Shown here one piece after another: positions 57,901 through 64,000 of a stretch of DNA of 64,000 nucleotides. The position numbers and the translations under genes are program-made. A model generated the notes under the pieces. That model did no database searches. It was given only the letters and a program-made list of their open reading frames with translations, and was not told where the DNA came from. Every line of letters starts with the position of its first letter. Position 1 is the first letter of the stretch. Where the stretch lies: contig CM075778.1 of NCBI GenBank assembly GCA_037974665.1, forward strand, positions 28,338,001 to 28,402,000, given 5' to 3'. This DNA comes from Ehretia macrophylla. Its lineage: Eukaryota > Streptophyta > Magnoliopsida > Boraginales > Ehretiaceae.

Positions 57901-60900
57901 AGTGATTCTTGTATTTTCTGGAGAAAATTCTGAATTTATGTGTTTTCTGAATATGGGGTGGTTTGAAACTTTCCATACCATACTGTTCACACCAATTTCC
58001 TAATTCTTTTCTGTTAGACTGTTTCTTTAATTGTGCTTTAAAACGAAGATCAGTGCAAATCTTCAAAGCAGTCTTATTAATATGGGATATGATATCTCCA
58101 TACGTCATAAGATCATAGTCTAAACCTGGATAATCAAGCGAAAGATATTCTCTCACTTGCTGAGCAAACAACTTTGGAAGACCACAAATGAATCTTTCTT
58201 TCCAATAACTGGTGTTGTTGTCAGATCTTTGGTATAATTTACTGAGAAAGACATCCTTATACCATCGAAAGTCTTGGAGTGTACGACATCTGAGGTTCTG
58301 AAGGATTTTAGATGTTCTTTCTTGGTATACTGTGGGATCACCTATGAAATGGTAGGTGATATCGAAAACTAAGGCTGATAGAGCACATGACTCTGTCTGT
58401 CCTTGTTGATTAAGAACGGGTTCACCATTCTCATTGGTTTTCACCGTGTTAAGAATGCCTTCTTTGGTAGCATCACTGAGGTGGTCATCCCACCATCCTT
58501 TGAGCTGACCATTGAAGCCAAGAATGATATTTCTGGTTGCTGCTCTCTCAGAAACAGCTTGTTTGTAGATGTTACCGATAATGATCATCTGTTTGGTAAC
58601 ATTGAGAATCTGATATTCTGACATTCCATTTATATTCCATTCATAGATTTGAGATCCTGAGAATGATCTCTGGGAATGAGCTTCTTCAATTTGAAGATTT
58701 GGAGGTGAAGGTCTGGGATAGAAATTCTTTGTGTGTGGAAAAGAAATTCTATTAATATGGATAGCTTTATCCCTCCCGGAATTCTGTGAAGATGAGGATT
58801 CACAATCAGAATTACTGTCTGACTGTTTTAATGTTTGAAGAGCCAATTGGCTGGATGAAGGTTCTAATTTCTTGGTTCTGTAAATCTGTTCCTGGAAAAG
58901 TTTGGTATTCTTCTCTTCTTTAGATTCCAATTTTGGAATATATTTTGATATTTTAAAAGGTAAAACCTTGATCGGAGAATCTGGTTTAACCTTTGTATTG
59001 GTTAACTTAAGTGAATCAAATGTTTTTGTCAATGAAACAGTGGTCTGTTCAGTTGACTTCTGTTTTGATTCAATAGTTTTAACTGGAGTTATTGTATTCT
59101 ATTTTTTAAGAATATCTTCGATATTCTGAATCTGTTTTTGCAATGTGACTACTAAAAGATTAGTCCAATTATTTTGTTGGGCTATGTCTTTTAGTTCTGG
59201 TTGTTCTGAAAGAACAACTGGTTTGAGATCTATAGTCCCTTCTTTTGTAGGGATCTGTGTATGTTGAAACGGAGGGTGCTCCGCATCAATAACTGTTGTG
59301 GAATTAGGTAAATTCCATTTTCTTGTTCTTGCAGTAAGAACATTAATGTTCATTGGTTTATTTCTGTGTTTAAACCACATGAAAAATGGTACATTTAACC
59401 TAACAAGTTGCAAATATTGAAGCCATTGGCTTTTTAAATCTGCTAATTGTTCATTGTTATGGTTCTCAAAATACCATTCTCTAATCTGTTTGTTTTCATC
59501 TGAAAGAAATTCTTCTTTCAAACCTTGAACATCTCTTTCAAAGACTTCAGACAGTACATTGACTCCAAAGTCTGAGGCTGAAGGGTTGAAGTCAACAGAT
59601 GATGTATCTGTTGGTTCAAATTCTGGATAGACTGGACGAGCAGTCTGTTCTTCAATCTTAATTCCTATTGGAACAGATTGAGTCTGGAATCTGCTTGTTG
59701 ATGGTAAGTCAACAAAGCCTGGAGTAGGGTCAGAAATACTGATCCTAGAGAAATTGGAAACTGATCGGGATAGAACTGGTTCCTTATTTCTTCTATCTAT
59801 CTTAATGGAAATAGTACCATCATCATACTGGATGATCTGTTCTATTCTGGAGTTCTGGACGTTTTGGTCCTGAACAATTGGTTTGGTGGTATTCTCAATA
59901 TCCCACCTTTCTGGAAATGAAACTTCATTCCACTTAATGGTTCTGGGTATATTGACTATTGATCTATTTCTGTCCATGTTCTAAAGGATAGTTTCACCTT
60001 TAGGACGTTTTCTGGTTATAGATCTAGGATATAATCCCATAGTCATTAATTTATAATTAAGACGATAAATAACTTCATATGCATGTGTACCACAATCAAC
60101 ATAATAATTATATGTCTTAATATCTAACTGTAAAGCTTTCATGACATGCGGACATATAAGCGATATGGTATGATCTGGAAAGCAATTAAAGAAAATAGGT
60201 CCATTACAAAGACTCGTTTCTACTAAACCTAGTAGTGAATCATTGTATCTGAGTAACCTACAGTCTCTAAGAGCTAGATATACACTGGTATCTAGTCCTT
60301 CTCTGATTAAAGGCTTAAGTGCGACTTGCACATGTCCAATATGTAGAAACCTATAGCCGTTTCTAATGGCTTTGTCTAGTGACTTCTGGGAGAACAATCT
60401 GATGCTCTGTTGATCACTGGTTAATGGCACTACTTCTTCCTTACATCTAATGGTAATAAGAGATTTAAAGTCAAAACGACTTTTCTGGTAAATCTCATCC
60501 ATGTTCATCTTAGGAGGTTTCCGATTACTTAACTCTCCTACTGTCCATGTCTGTTCTGTTTTAGCTATGATATTATTATCTGATCTTACTGAAGTATTAA
60601 TGCTACTAGAAGCCATTACAACTATGTTGACTAGTCTTAACCTTACAATCTGCGAACCGACTTACTATCTTCGAAACTACCTCAAGGGACTCCTGGAGTC
60701 TACTGCCCTTCCGCAGGTCTTACTCGCTCCCTACCCTGTCTTCGTAGTTGAAGGTAAGTTGTCGATACAGGTATGTTGCTTAAGACTAACCTAATAGTTG
60801 CTCTGGCTCTGATACTAAAAACAACCCAGGGAAGTACAGATAATGATAGCCATAACAAAAACAAGAATTAACAGAGTTAATAGACGAGTAAATAAAGGGA

Positions 60901-61804
60901 ATACCAAATAAGATGAAGATAAAAGGAGAGCTGATTCATTTTTTTAAACTAAAAATATATACATAATTACTTTTGAATTTCTAACTTTTTTTGGGCTAGT
61001 GGGGAATGCAAACACATTCGGCATTGCTTTTATATGAGGTATATCTAAAATGTAAATAAATTTGATTAATAGCAGAGTCTTAGGAGCCATATTTGTCTTT
61101 TAGTTTCTTATTGATAATGGGTTTTGTAATATATGCCTTTACTATGTAAGTATTTTCTACATAAAATTTCAATGTCCACGAAAATCATTTCGAATAAATG
61201 ATTTGTACATCTTTTTCTCCTTTTTCTTTTGTTGGCATACTAGTAATAAATAGATAGTCTCAAATTACATCTCCCTACAACAAAGATCAAACATTACAAG
61301 ATACAAGTACACATACATTGTTTTGAAAGTTTCACCGTGTTTTTTGGAATTAATTACTTGCACTTTGTAGTTATAGGCACAATGATTTACACAATTATTT
61401 TAATTTCCATATAGGTATCAAAGTTGGTAAATATGGTATTTTGTCGACATTTTGAAGACCAACATAACAAACTCAAGCGAAGTATGAATCATGTTATGCG
61501 TCTTGCAGAAGTTTACGAATCATTTGTGTTTTTCAAGGGAATGTAAGTCTATATATCTTGTCAATATTTACTTTTAAAGATAAAATTTCTACAATTTGAT
61601 TTATCTTGTTCAAATGAATTTTCATATTAATAAATACTTATTTTACACAGATTTGATGATGCGAACACCGAAAAGTTGCTAATGATGATAAAAGAAGCCA
61701 ACATCGATGTTGACATTTTGTCGGTTGATTCAAAGAGCATTAAGTGGGAGGAATACTTTATGAGTACACACCTTCATGGAGTCAAAAAGTACCTGATGAA
61801 GTAA
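38658..61804 (+). CDS. Fatty acyl-CoA reductase (alcohol-forming), FAR copy C, 10 exons
   Basis: It reduces fatty acyl-CoA to primary fatty alcohol with NADPH, for wax, suberin or pollen-wall lipids; membrane-associated or plastid in the family. Exons: 38658-38736, 39220-39323, 39617-39819, 39897-39997, 42495-42696, 44187-44348, 51136-51217, 51420-51689, 61415-61542, 61651-61804. All introns are GT-AG and phases agree. The sum is 1485 nt, 494 residues plus stop, the usual FAR length, with no stop or frameshift. TGATGFLAK (residues 18-26) is the Rossmann dinucleotide site. VNSAATTRF and HISTAYVCG follow. Y240-T-F-T-K244 is the catalytic YxxxK. The last ~95 residues form the FAR C-terminal domain, ending HGVKKYLMK. 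No plastid transit peptide is visible, so a CER4-like endomembrane enzyme is more likely than an MS2-like one. Intron 8 (9.7 kb) contains a whole pararetrovirus. Splicing across it is untested. Confidence 0.9.
40069..40404. mobile_element. MITE-like inverted repeat in intron 4
   Basis: The left end contains agtccataatttttactgta. The right end is its near-exact complement (tacagtaaaaattagggact). Arms of about 45 bp, total about 335 bp, no coding sequence. Target duplication not determined. Confidence 0.55.
41513..42347. mobile_element. Long inverted-repeat element in intron 4 (835 bp)
   Basis: Starts ctctacaatttcatac and ends aaaattgtagag. The arms of roughly 100 bp share cttgattaatgccac and accacattaatcttg in opposite orientation. 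The interior is AT-rich and non-coding (the frame 41664-41918 is low-complexity). Class unknown. A non-autonomous DNA transposon is likely. Confidence 0.6.
42495..42696 (+). CDS. FAR copy C exon 5
   Basis: 202 nt. Encodes [17 protein letters not shown], then a helical acidic stretch [15 protein letters not shown] and [15 protein letters not shown]. Together with exon 4 it completes the HxSTAYVxG motif of the FAR family. Neither copy A nor copy B has this exon within the window. Confidence 0.92.
42697..44186 (+). other. FAR copy C intron 5
   Basis: 1.49 kb without a gene. The 3' part from about 43790 is duplicated at the start of the window. The open frame 43593-44039 is intronic. Confidence 0.8.
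44187..44348 (+). CDS. FAR copy C exon 6 (catalytic YxxxK)
   Basis: 162 nt. Encodes [19 protein letters not shown], with catalytic Tyr240 and Lys244, followed by [17 protein letters not shown]. ctgcag acceptor, aag|gtaacg donor. Confidence 0.93.
44405..45007 (+). mobile_element. hAT non-autonomous element, 603 bp
   Basis: Perfect 8-bp duplication gattgaac (44397-44404 and 45008-45015). Starts cagtgtaatt, ends acaactatg. Both ends are arrays of gaatcg/cgattc words like those of 3637-4929 and 49061-50430, so it is a family member in reverse orientation without the captured exon. The matching site in copy A (near 604-611) is empty. Confidence 0.85.
45161..46149. mobile_element. Mutator-like element with long inverted repeats, 989 bp
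   Basis: 9-bp duplication atttttaaa at 45152-45160 and 46150-46158. Inverted termini of more than 100 bp: gagtaaaatgtatcatac with gttgcatcataaaccctgtg on the left and their complements on the right. The interior has tandem words such as acacaaggggcaatt but no transposase. Copy A has the uninterrupted site at about 748-756. Confidence 0.88.
48093..48510 (+). mobile_element. TRIM-like element (copy C intron 6)
   Basis: Right repeat 48390-48510 (tgttagaatatacat to ttttaaca). Left remnant about 48093-48159 ends ttcttaaca directly before tggtatcggag (48160-48170). This is the best-preserved of the three copies, because both repeats end in the same aaca. Confidence 0.65.
49061..50430 (+). mobile_element. 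Non-autonomous hAT element carrying a gene fragment (copy C)
   Basis: 1370 bp with the 8-bp duplication atttagag (49053-49060 and 50431-50438). Same position, ends and cargo as 3637-4929. It keeps sequence lost from copy A, for example the tcatcatcaaattccacc segment at about 50108-50125. Confidence 0.87.
49965..50170 (+). pseudogene. Captured first-exon-like fragment inside the hAT element (copy C)
   Basis: ATG at 49965 opens [11 protein letters not shown] followed by TAG. One or two bases on, the frame [19 protein letters not shown] continues to KQHQQEK and a gtaagt donor at 50171. Composition is like a plastid transit peptide. The pyrimidine-rich upstream part resembles a 5' UTR. The parent gene was not recognised. 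Confidence 0.5.
51136..51689 (+). CDS. FAR copy C exons 7 and 8
   Basis: Exon 7 is 51136-51217 and exon 8 is 51420-51689, separated by a 202-bp intron. Exon 8 begins [20 protein letters not shown] and contains [17 protein letters not shown]. The acceptor cag and the codon CAG that are mutated in copy A are intact here. Donor gaag|gtcagt leads into the virus-bearing intron 8. Confidence 0.93.
51985..52196 (+). mobile_element. Inverted extra copy of viral promoter/leader next to the virus
   Basis: Matches the reverse complement of 52333-52548 and the solo fragment at 6477-6692. It lies head-to-head against the left end of the viral insertion, giving an inverted repeat of about 210-bp arms around a ~135-bp spacer. 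Confidence 0.75.
52198..52301 (-). repeat. Viral terminal direct repeat, left
   Basis: Starts cccagggaagtacagataat and ends gaagataaaaggaga. It pairs with 60826-60930 at roughly 85% identity by eye, with exact agreement near both ends and most differences in the middle. Confidence 0.85.
52333..52760 (-). promoter_or_regulatory. Viral promoter and leader start
   Basis: In virus sense a TATA-like tcctatattaagacagag (52450-52467) lies downstream of three copies of ttcggccacagt (around 52577, 52627, 52688) with nearby TGACG/ACGTCA words, for example at 52656. Such TGACG motifs occur in caulimovirid enhancers (as-1 type). A start near 52430 would give a leader crossing the primer site before the first ATG. 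Activity is not shown by sequence. Confidence 0.55.
52761..53387 (-). other. Viral 3' intergenic region
   Basis: Non-coding in both senses. It lies between ORF2 and the promoter and would contain upstream regulatory sequence. Nothing specific was recognised. Confidence 0.6.
53388..53573. repeat. 31-bp tandem repeat, six units
   Basis: Units begin at 53388, 53419, 53450, 53481, 53512 and 53543, consensus agtttatactcatagtgg then agtattctgttcc. It lies at the end of viral ORF2. The last unit overlaps the ORF2 stop at 53552-53554. Confidence 0.92.
53552..54862 (-). pseudogene. Viral ORF2, unknown function (broken)
   Basis: Met at 54862 opens [13 protein letters not shown]. The frame stays open in the same phase for 436 codons except for in-frame stops (TAG 54587, TAA near 54485, TAG near 54115, TAG near 53829), and ends TGA at 53552. 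The N-terminal ~90 residues are basic, then Ser/Thr/Pro-rich. The middle has aromatic-rich segments ([13 protein letters not shown]). The C-terminus is acidic (DNANDNEDD). No domain recognised. Its position after the polyprotein matches ORF2 of florendoviruses. A transactivator-like role cannot be assigned. Confidence 0.7.
55097..56932 (-). pseudogene. Viral polyprotein: protease (part), reverse transcriptase, RNase H
   Basis: The frame continues from the capsid part. The protease site is cut by a stop exactly within D-x-G (TAA at 56933-56935 between ALLD and GADMNC). Other stops are at 56828, 56624, 56372 and 56303. The open part from 56110 has [15 protein letters not shown], the YIDD active site ([12 protein letters not shown]) and FLGSLNYV. 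In RNase H, QTNAS stands where QTDAS is usual, so a catalytic Asp is changed to Asn. It ends at 55097 after [10 protein letters not shown]. No integrase. Confidence 0.88.
56933..57850 (-). pseudogene. Viral polyprotein: Cys-His knuckle, coiled coil, start of protease
   Basis: Just after the stops at 57851 and 57827 comes [14 protein letters not shown] (C-x2-C-x4-H-x4-C), the nucleic-acid-binding knuckle at the capsid C-terminus. A Ser-rich acidic patch follows, then TGA at 57524. From 57472 a long heptad-like stretch ([20 protein letters not shown]) predicts a coiled coil before the protease. Confidence 0.85.
57851..59032 (-). pseudogene. Viral polyprotein: capsid protein region
   Basis: 393 open codons in the common frame. 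A Lys/Ser-rich N-terminal part is followed by a capsid-like core: [48 protein letters not shown]. It ends basic (KYKQKYGNK) just before the zinc knuckle. The GWWD and W-K-E-R-F/GLP motifs are typical of caulimovirid capsids. Confidence 0.85.
59099..59977 (-). pseudogene. Viral polyprotein: region between movement protein and capsid
   Basis: 292 codons in the common frame, bounded by TAG at 59981 and TAG at 59099. [16 protein letters not shown] near the start and [15 protein letters not shown] in the middle are recognisable only as virus-like. It ends in a short possible coiled coil ([14 protein letters not shown]). I cannot assign a function. Confidence 0.7.
59981..60616 (-). pseudogene. Viral polyprotein: movement protein (30K type)
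   Basis: Met at 60616 opens [15 protein letters not shown], 211 codons to TAG at 59981. [18 protein letters not shown], then [17 protein letters not shown], match the core of caulimovirid 30K-type cell-to-cell movement proteins. The same frame resumes two codons after the stop. Confidence 0.85.
60806..60817 (-). other. Viral primer-binding site (tRNA-iMet)
   Basis: Virus sense TAGTATCAGAGC differs by one base from TGGTATCAGAGC. It defines position 1 of the viral genome by convention and lies 9 bp from the inner edge of the right terminal repeat. Confidence 0.8.
60826..60930 (-). repeat. Viral terminal direct repeat, right
   Basis: Partner of 52198-52301. It ends aaaaggaga directly against host intron sequence gctgattcattttttt, where copy A has gctaattc. 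Confidence 0.85.
61415..61804 (+). CDS. FAR copy C exons 9 and 10 (C-terminal domain)
   Basis: Exon 9 is 61415-61542 and exon 10 is 61651-61804, stop TAA 61802-61804. They encode residues 402-494: [14 protein letters not shown], then [10 protein letters not shown], then [20 protein letters not shown] and the terminal HGVKKYLMK. This is the FAR C-terminal domain. Acceptor atatag, donor aat|gtaagt, acceptor acacag. Confidence 0.92.
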
Positions 61805-62732
61805 TTTTATTGAGCCATACATGATTGGAAAATTTCTGATATTCGAAATTTGGCTTTTAGCTATAAAATAAAAAGTGAACCCTATATGTAAGGTTATATA
61901 TTTTGTGAGAAGTGTCAAAATGTCAAATTTCGGGGAGAAGCACCTTCCCTAAGTATGTTGTTAGGATAATTCAGAGTAATAATGCATAATAAAGGAGAAA
62001 TTTAAACGGACACAGATTTTATGTGGTTCGGCTTAAGCTTACATCCACGGGTAGTAGGAGAATAATTTCACTATGATAATAAAATAGTACAAGAGAAACC
62101 CTCTTACAATGCCTCACCAATTTTCTCGTATATGCAATCAATATTTATTATACCTGATATAAGGACAAAAGATATATTTATAGGTAATCCTATCTCTTCT
62201 AGGTTATAGGCCTACATGCCCATTGAACACTACTAATAAATACGGCCCACTAATTCAACAAATCTCCACCTTAGACCGTATTTGCTCCAATCATCATCCA
62301 TAATGCAGAAAGTTATTTTTTTCTCAAATATACTCCACCATATTTTTTAAAGTCCAACATTGTCCAACATTGTCCAACATAGGACAAACAGTCAATGACT
62401 TTTATCCACCAACACTTCTAACAAAAGTTCTGCAATTCAAAAACTAAAATTTCACAATTAGGCCAAACAGAGCCTAAATATTTTAAAATGTAAGAATCTT
62501 GCAATTGTGTTCTATAAATAGAACTACCTAGTTTGTGGGAAGTGTCACACACCACAAGGTAAGTGTACCATATTTAGTTATACCAAAATTATATGTCATA
62601 CCTCTAGTCGGTGTGTAAAAGTCATGAGTGTAATCTTTTGAGTAGCAAAATATAATACTTTGTAGATGGAGAATAAGTTATGTCGTATTACATTAAAATA
62701 ATATTATGTTCCTATATATTTATGTGCAAAAT
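61805..62732 (+). other. 3' flank of FAR copy C
   Basis: Collinear with 7612 onward. It carries a short triplication of attgtccaacat near 62355. Ends at about 62732 where CACTA-interior sequence begins. No gene. Confidence 0.75.
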
Positions 62733-63720
62733 ATAATACTTTGTAGATGGTGAATAAAACGGATAGAGTCTCTTCTGTACCGTGAATAATCTGATAAACA
62801 TTACTCAAAGACATTCACACAACTCCATTTATAGTATAATGAACTACGCAAAATAGTCCAAAGTACAATGTACAAGGTTACACAACATAAATATGTCACA
62901 GCTCGACAAATATGAGGTTAGAATAATCAAATAAAATATTTTAATAGTTGACACGGGCAAAAACGAAACATTATATTTATAATTTTATAGTTTACGATTA
63001 TCCGAATTTGAAATCAACAACAACAAAAAAAACAAAACAAAAATTCCGGGAAAAAAAATCAGAAATTAAAAAAATATCACCTAAATATGTAAAAAAAAAA
63101 CAATTCAAAAAAAGAAATTATAACAAAAAACAAAGAATAGGTAAATAAAAAATGAAAATAAATATATTCGAAAATAAAAATAAAAATAAAAAATTCAAAA
63201 ATAAAAAACAAATAACCTAAAGATGTTAAAAATAACACAAATAAAAAAAATTATAACAAAAAAAAGTATAGATAAAAAAAACAAAAATTATAAAAAAATC
63301 CAAAAATTAAAAAACAAAAATTCCCAAAATAAAATAAAAAATCAAAAAATAAAATAAAAATAACCTAAATATGTTTAAAATAACACAATTTAAAAAAAAA
63401 GAAATTATAACAAGAAAAATAGATTAAAAAAATAAAAAACAAAATCCAACAGTAAAAAAAAATCCAAAAATACAAAAAAAAACTAAATTAACATATTTAG
63501 ATTAGGTGCATTATTAATTAATATCTTCATAACAACAAAAAAATTTATAATATATACATAGATTATACATATAGATGTACATACATATATATATAACCTC
63601 ACAAAAACAAATTATTTGTGAAGTCAGGGAGAGGATAATGTGTTGAGAGGGTCTATAGCTTCATAGGGGTGGTGGAGTTAGCTAGATCTATACATATATA
63701 TACATACATTTACATATACA

Positions 63721-63792
<72 letters not shown>

Positions 63793-64000
63793 ATATATAA
63801 ATAACAAAAAAAAACAGACATCATTACCTCAAATAAAATGGTGGTAAAGGGTCTATAGAGGGGTGGGAAGGTGGGGGGCGCGTGGATTGGGTGGGGGGTG
63901 GGGTGAGGGGTGGGTGGGGGTAAGGTTTTTTGTTTTGAAAAACTGAAAAACGAAATAACAGAGGGCCGAGCTTCTGCCCTCTGTTATTTCAATTTAATTG
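62733..64000. mobile_element. Second copy of CACTA-interior sequence, truncated by the window end
   Basis: From about 62757 it is collinear with about 21345-22526: ctctgtaccgtgaataatc, the A-rich tract, the (TA)n run, gtgggtggggg-type G-rich stretch and the degraded hairpin at 63953-63991. No CACTA left terminus is present. The left junction carries a second copy of aaaatataatactttgtagatgg (first copy at 62646), like repair filler. The open frame 62948-63148 is low-complexity. Confidence 0.75.
63723..63790. repeat. (TA)n microsatellite
   Basis: Uninterrupted alternating TA of about 65 bp, expanded relative to the shorter run near 22300 in the first copy. Confidence 0.95.

Larger units (their letters stand above)
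52197..60930 (-). mobile_element. Endogenous plant pararetrovirus (Caulimoviridae, florendovirus/petuvirus-like), defective
   Basis: An 8.7-kb insertion in FAR intron 8, virus-sense on the minus strand. One frame runs from 60616 to 55097 with the order movement protein, capsid with Cys-His knuckle, protease, reverse transcriptase, RNase H. There is no integrase. A second frame follows at 54862-53552. A single MP-to-RNase-H polyprotein plus a downstream ORF of unknown function fits florendoviruses, and petuviruses less well. About 105 bp are repeated at both ends (52198-52301 and 60826-60930), and a tRNA-iMet primer site is at 60806-60817. The implied circle is about 8.63 kb. Ten in-frame stops in ORF1 and four in ORF2 make it non-functional. 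No frameshift was found in ORF1. Confidence 0.9.

Noticed and set aside
57743..59129. Several + strand frames opposite the viral capsid
   Set aside because: Antisense shadows.
52197..60930. Interpretation as a gypsy LTR element
   Set aside because: No integrase, presence of a 30K-type movement protein, and only ~105-bp end repeats next to the primer site. It is a caulimovirid.

Overview
This is nuclear DNA of a flowering plant, most likely a eudicot. It is AT-rich, has GT-AG introns, and is packed with plant-type transposons (Ty3/gypsy, Ty1/copia, CACTA, hAT, PIF/Harbinger, Mutator-like, TRIM) plus an endogenous plant pararetrovirus. No bacterial-type operons, tRNA genes or rRNA genes were seen. 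The species cannot be named from sequence alone.

The backbone is a fatty acyl-CoA reductase (FAR) locus on the + strand, present three times. Copy C is apparently complete: ten exons from 38658 to 61804 join in phase into 1485 nt (494 codons plus stop). They carry the NAD(P)H-binding motif TGATGFLA, the YxxxK catalytic motif and a FAR C-terminal domain. Copy A (1-8409, then 18343-18773 and 24184-24376) holds only exons 6-10 and is dead: exon 8 has lost its splice acceptor and carries a stop. Copy B (about 24430-34541) holds only exons 8-10. Its exon 8 is split by a PIF/Harbinger element and its exon 9 by a Ty1/copia element, and exon 7 is missing.

Layout: 1-8409 FAR copy A, with a TRIM and a hAT element in intron 6 and a viral promoter fragment in intron 8. 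8410-18342 Del/Tekay-like Ty3/gypsy element (minus strand) with 2.46 kb LTRs. 18774-24183 CACTA element with eroded TNP2 transposase and dense subterminal repeats. 24430-34541 FAR copy B with its insertions. 34542-38657 intergenic region with a fold-back Mutator-like element, a CACTA terminus relic, a kinase fragment, and a 0.6-kb tandem duplication just upstream of the copy C TATA box. 38658-61804 FAR copy C, whose introns hold hAT, Mutator-like, TRIM and palindromic elements. Its intron 8 holds an 8.7-kb endogenous caulimovirid (minus strand, florendovirus/petuvirus-like) with one polyprotein frame interrupted by in-frame stops. 62733-64000 a second, truncated copy of the interior of the CACTA element.

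Shared and empty insertion sites give a history. A TRIM is in all three copies. A hAT element and the viral promoter fragment are in A and C, but B appears empty at both places, so A and C are the closer pair. The most unusual items are a hAT element carrying what looks like the first exon of a plastid-targeted protein gene, and the viral insertion, which appears linearised next to its tRNA primer site and lies head-to-head with a second copy of its own promoter.
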